Source: Cryptomeria japonica
Taxonomy: Eukaryota; Streptophyta; Pinopsida; Cupressales; Cupressaceae
DNA length: 64,000 bases
Direction: 5' to 3'
Assembly (NCBI RefSeq): GCF_030272615.1
Contig: NC_081407.1
Coordinates: forward strand, 378,826,400 to 378,890,399
The notes under the pieces are model-generated. The model ran no database searches and had not been told where the DNA came from. It was given only the letters and a program-made list of their open reading frames with translations. The position numbers and the translations under genes are program-made. Each line of letters opens with the position of its first letter. Within the stretch, counting starts at the first letter, position 1. Below are positions 59,695 through 64,000 of the stretch, piece by piece.

Positions 59695-61294
59695 TCATAC
59701 CATTACAAATCCATGAAGAAACAATTGGTGTGCATGAGGGATGCACGTCCAGTCAAAAACCCCCACTAAACATAGCAAAAAACTAGTAGGGACACCCAGG
59801 AACCAGCAAAGAAATGAAAAGACCAGCAAGAAGAGAACTAGAAACATAACATAGAGAGCACAAAAACTAGCAAAATCACCCATGAAAGTCACAATGGGAT
59901 GGAAAACTACCTAGGGGAACTTTTATCTTGCCAATCCTGGCATAAACTTAAAACTTTATCAGAAAAGAACACCTTTTTAGAAGATCCAAATCTAGGGTGG
60001 CTTTCACCATAGACTCTAAAGGACCAGCACCAACGATCATGGCCTCCATCTGCTTGTGCTTCTTCTCTCCTTTCTCGTTGAGCTCAGCATGAATGGTCTG
60101 GCTAGGCTCTAGAGAGGAGTTATGCATGTTGGCCACATTCTTATAGGTAAATTTAGCCACCTCAATTTTAGATTTAAGGGCCTCCTAGAATGCCAAATAT
60201 CTTCCAACTCTTCTTTTGTTGTATCCATTCTCATCTTAGCATCCAATTCACCGATTCTCCCTTTCACCTTATCCCAATTGTCCACAAGGCCAACTAAATC
60301 ATTGGCCATCTTCTATACTCTTTCCTCATCCTCATCCTCAACCTATGTATTAGCCTTAGCTTTGGCTTCTATAAGCACCTCCAACCTGTTAATCTTCTGA
60401 ATAGAAACATTCATCTTCTTGAAAATCCACTTGCACAGGTCGTCCTACCTTTTCACATCATCATGGATATCCTTCACAAGCTTGGTGAGGAATGTGATAG
60501 AGATCGAGGACTTAGTGGGAAGGGGTTGAGGTTTGTGGGGGTGGAGGGAGGGTTAGCATCATTGGCAACATTCTTGGCAGGGGAGCAATCAGAGCCCATG
60601 GTTTTAGAGTAGTCTGATTTGTCAAAGGAAATGGAATCAGACTCAAAATCTTCAACAATTTCCACCTCCTTATACTCCTCAATAAGGTCCTTTTTAGAAG
60701 TGGCATTGACCTTGAATTTGGCCATGCAAGTGGGATTTTTTCTAGTGGAAAATTTAGGGCCCGAGTGGGATACTTTAACAGAGTTGAACAGAGTCAAAAT
60801 GAGGTCAACATACAAATTGGGATCAAATGTGGACCTAAATTTACTAGTGGGGACCCCACACGATGAATTTTGGTCAAAATGAATAATATAGCCTATGAAT
60901 AAAACCCTAGTTTAGGGGGGTTTTCCTTTAGCAAGACCCTAGAAATAGATTGAATTAGGGAAGACAAAACCCAATAAGAGAAGTTAGTCCTTACCCCATG
61001 GCATAGATGGTTCATCATAGGGAAGAGTTGAAGGTGAAATCTCCTCTTCATGATACCGAGTGTGAAGTATTTCATTAAGAGAAAGGTAGCCTCCTTATGT
61101 ATACCCAAGATCTCTTCACGATTGTATCCATTTTTCAATTTGGAGACCCCTTCACTGGGTTGAAAAAATAGTTCAAAATACTCCTTGTAATTTTCCTTAG
61201 GTTTTTTAGGGAACGTGACACCATCCAGAGCCAGCCCAGTAACATCCACTATGATATACTTAGAAACCTCAAAAGTAGCACTTGCCAACTTCAT
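59695..61294 (-). pseudogene. Unidentified retroelement-like coding remnant
   Basis: On the minus strand a chain of open stretches runs leftwards. First, 61294-60893: YIIVDVTGLALDGVTFPKKP, FELFFQPSEGVSKLKNGYNR, TFLLMKYFTLGIMKRRFHLQ. Next, an acidic/Ser-Pro stretch near 60780-60480 (EYKEVEIVEDFESDSISFDK). Then charged helical stretches near 60300-60190 (GRIGELDAKMRMDTTKEELE) and 60100-59950, and finally a hydrophobic tail to 59695. Order and composition (globular, acidic linker, coiled coil) suggest a gag- or ORF1-like protein of a repetitive element, but I cannot name the family. Frames are interrupted several times. Confidence 0.4.
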
Positions 61295-61679
61295 AGTGTT
61301 GTTTTTCTAGGCTTGAACAAAGGTAGGCAAGAGTTTGGGGTCATGTCTAGTCATGCCCTCCACATGCAAGTCCAAATTTCCCTAGATAATCTTTCCCCAC
61401 AACTTGCCATTCTTTCTGAACTTAGAACACTCATCTGGTTCAATCTAATTCAAACCTCCTCCCATCTTTGCAGATTGACAGGCCACAATGTGAAAGCAAT
61501 AGGTCTAAAAACAACTATGGTGAGTACCCACAAAAATAAAATCTTGCCGCTTTAGCCAACTTGGAAAGGAAAGGGAAAGAGTAGAAATTCCTAAAAAAGT
61601 AGCCTTGGGATTGCACATCATTAATGTGCATGTTATTTGAAATCATGTCATGGGCATCAAGAGGTACTTTGTGCATTTA
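61295..61679. other. Spacer between retroelement remnants
   Basis: No domain found. It may belong to the 3' end of the LINE fragment or to the 5' part of the remnant at 59695-61294. Confidence 0.35.
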
Positions 61680-62860
61680 GAGCCAAACTTTCAAATTATT
61701 AACCATTGTGCCTAGTCCAACTAATTTATTCACCACCCTATTTCCCTCGCGTCGCACATGGAAGAATCTTACCTCATCAAATGTAAGGTAGAGGATGGGA
61801 CACTTCTTTATGAGAGGAGTAGCTTTCTAGTCTGACCTAGCTTCTTCATTTAGCATCATAATGGTATTAAGAGAATGACCTACCACAATGAGTTTAGAAA
61901 TGTACATCTGTCTTGCCATGTCAAGTCTATGAAACACGGTCGCCACTTCCACCACACTGGAGGTTTGGACACCTAGGTTGGTAGTATAAGTGAGAATTAG
62001 GTGACCATGTGGATCCCTGATCACACTAAGTTGTGGCTATTATGGATCCAAAAAGGCCTTGACTACATTATTGTACACCAAAAATAACCTTTGTGTTATA
62101 CATAGTGGGGTCTAGTGGCCACAGAGCTTCTATCGAGCCTTGCAGCCATTCTGAGCCTATTCTATAATTTTTGTGTTTTCATAACATGAATGTTTTGTAT
62201 CGTACAACATTGTGGTTTTGGAGCAAGATTAGCTACGTCCATCACACCACCCCCTCCTACTTGACCTGGGTTAACATGGGAAGACCCGTCAAAGTTTAAC
62301 TTGAGCCATCTAGTGTCGAGGAGGGGTATCCAACTCTAAGCCTTCTTTGTTATCAGCACTCAAGTGAAATTTAAAGAATCCCCTTCTATCTCTAGATTTG
62401 AAATCCCTTCGTCCTTACAGAGTTGTAGACCCAGTTGTAGGGTGACAAATTATACCTTGTTATTGGTTCCCACTGGCAACTTCACTGATCACCCCTAAAC
62501 CATCTCGCAAGGTCATTTATGATAAGGAAATTGGCTCCTCTTAAACCCATATTACTATGGGAGGCTCCATCCAAATTTAATTTTAGATGGCCCCTTGAAG
62601 GAAGGAGCCATCTCGCATATGCTTGATGGTTGTAATTATTTATAAGATCTCCTTTTGTGGGAATAAGATGGGGCTATACATTTAGCATTTTATCATCCCT
62701 AGTGGAAATGAAAGGTGATGGCCTTCTATTGTTTTGACATTTATGTGCTCACTTATAGCCACCTTTATCGAACTCAACAATGATTCCAACTTTGTTACCT
62801 TACCATTAAATATTATGGTGTTTCTTTCCTTCCACAGATGCTAGCTCAACATGGTATTTA
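61680..62860 (-). mobile_element. LINE (L1-type) ORF2 C-terminal remnant with two RNase H modules
   Basis: Read on the minus strand. Near 62850 is HLWKERNTIIFNGKVTKLES, the conserved tail after the reverse transcriptase in plant L1 LINEs. A first RNase H module follows (about 62620-62370): ARWLLPSRGHLKLNLDGASH, then LGLQLCKDEGISNLEIEGDS. A second module starts at about 62330 (SWIPLLDTRWLKLNFDGSSH), continues at 62020 (VIRDPHGHLILTYTTNLGVQ, SKLIVVGHSLNTIMMLNEEA) and ends near 61680 with FFHVRREGNRVVNKLVGLGT, a typical RNase H C-terminus. Several stops and frameshifts are present, for example stops after LNFT and before KATPL and a shift after ARWFRGDQ. No reverse transcriptase is visible upstream: 5'-truncated, as LINEs usually are. 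Confidence 0.75.
62027..62240. mobile_element. 214-bp MITE-like insertion inside the LINE RNase H
   Basis: The LINE reading ...GQVGGGGV / VIRDPHG... is interrupted here. ATCACAC occurs on both sides (62020-62026 and 62241-62247). Removing the insert and one copy restores GGVIRDPHG, the normal LINE sequence, so this is a clean insertion with a 7-bp target duplication. Ends are weakly inverted (GTGGCTATTATGGATCCAAA against GTAGCTAATCTTGCTCCAAA on the other strand). No coding content. Superfamily unknown. Confidence 0.75.
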
Positions 62861-62869
62861 TATTTTAAC

Positions 62870-64000
62870 AATTAAAATATAATTTATTAAAAATATTTCT
62901 CTTAATATTGCATCATTCTTCTTGAATGCTCTATTGAAAATACCATCATTATCTTCTTTGATCTCCTCATATCATAGTTGGAGATAGGCCCCATTTTTTT
63001 TCTATGCCAATGTTCTTTAAATAAATTGGCAACAATTACTTCTCCCCATATTTTCCTATCTAAAATGTCCATTATATTGGTTAGTAGGTCTTCCATTATT
63101 TTTGTATCATGCACATGCCCTCCTTTAAGCTTTCTCAATCCAATTGTAGCTATTGTCACTCTCTATATTATCAACACCTTTATAATGAGAAGATGCTAGA
63201 ATCGGTGTAAAAAAATCCTCCTCTTATAACCTACATTGCACTCTTCTTATGGGAAAAATTCTAGCCATTCAACTTCTCTCCTCCTTTCAATACCACTAAC
63301 ATTATTTAAAATGGTGGAAAATCTATCATGTGAGACTACTTCAAATTTTGTTCTTGTGAAACCTGATATCATAGAATAACCAAAATAATAATTTCTCCTA
63401 TACTTTAGCTTCCAAAATACTATACTTTCATTTGTCTATATCCAATCATTGAATTTAAATTTTCCTACACTTCTACTTCAATTTGATTGGATGTGACCAT
63501 CAACTTTTTTTTTCTACTCTTCTATTTGCCAAGAAGTTTGCAAACCTATTACTTCTTAATATATGTTTGTTTGGGAGAAAGATTGAATTTTTTCAAGAAT
63601 AGGGCTGATTGTTTTTATCAGTTTTGTCCACTTCCATTTCGTAGAACTTATGCTTCTAAATAAATTGATATGTACCATTAAATCACCTTCCACTTAGTTT
63701 GATATCATATTTTTTTATTCGCATATTTTCAATCCTTTGAAGAGTGACTCAATCTACGACTCATTGTTTATTTTAAAAGAAATAGTATTTGATGACTCTC
63801 AATTGAAAATTCTCACCTCATTTCAAATAATACAACTTACATTTAGGGGTGAGGATCCAATAGTTGTGACTATAAAGTTGTTAATATTGATGATGTCTAC
63901 CCATAATTGAATGAAATGTATTTCTTAGATCTATAAAGCAACAAATTATGTGATGCCACATCAATGCACTAATAAAACATGTCTTATTGTGCAAGCATTG
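62870..64000. other. AT-rich non-coding region at the window edge
   Basis: The minus-strand frame at 62902-63159 has no recognisable domain and does not look like the missing LINE part. The rest, to the edge, is AT-rich without gene, array or RNA signal. Confidence 0.4.

Noticed and set aside
62902-63159. Minus-strand frame upstream of the LINE remnant, considered as missing reverse transcriptase
   Set aside because: No RT motif (such as YxDD or the NAFIL-type block) is visible, and the frame does not join the LINE reading that begins near 62860.

Overview
The window looks like nuclear DNA of a large, repeat-rich seed-plant genome, most likely a gymnosperm (inference). It is AT-rich and gene-poor, with decayed plant gene copies, Ty1/copia and chromovirus elements, LINE pieces, MITE-like insertions and several tandem or palindromic arrays. 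I found no intact host gene.

Host-gene relics. Two homologous G-type (S-locus) lectin receptor-like kinase pseudogenes face each other about 25 kb apart: 3647-5908 (+) and 31295-33631 (-). Their disabling changes differ, so they decayed independently. Just upstream of the second lies a two-exon fragment of an aleurain/cathepsin H-type cysteine protease (about 34420-35040, +), with its GT-AG intron kept but stops in the exons. A possible orphan terminal exon (27963-28200, -) and a coding-like stretch at 310-1078 (-) could not be identified.

Nested structure at 7543-25047. A ~2.27 kb non-coding unit is tandemly duplicated. The left copy was later interrupted twice: by a Ty1/copia element (8162-14760, target duplication aatat) and by a Ty3/gypsy chromovirus in reverse orientation (16086-22429, target duplication ctagg). 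The right copy (22774-25047) keeps both empty sites, so the target-site duplications and the order of events can be read directly. LTR divergence makes the copia clearly older than the chromovirus. The chromovirus carries a minisatellite of small hairpins (16741-17235) whose arms change together.

Other repeats. A family of about eight copies of a 16-bp palindrome (CTAACACGCGTGTTAG) lies at 1421-2848. A ~1 kb MITE-like element with 33-bp terminal inverted repeats lies at 35818-36810. An inverted pair of a dispersed repeat lies at 37766/40290. Arrays lie at 52172-52325, 53221-53690 and 54735-54965. A palindromic minisatellite (58150-58865) abuts a purine-rich tandem duplication (58871-59430).

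Right end. On the minus strand, 62860-61680 is the C-terminal end of a LINE ORF2 with two consecutive RNase H modules. The second module is split by a 214-bp MITE-like insertion with a 7-bp target duplication. An unidentified retroelement-like coding remnant follows at 61294-59950 (-). Long stretches elsewhere (5909-7542, 25048-27960, 38190-40080, 40311-48240, 62870-64000) hold no gene I can support.
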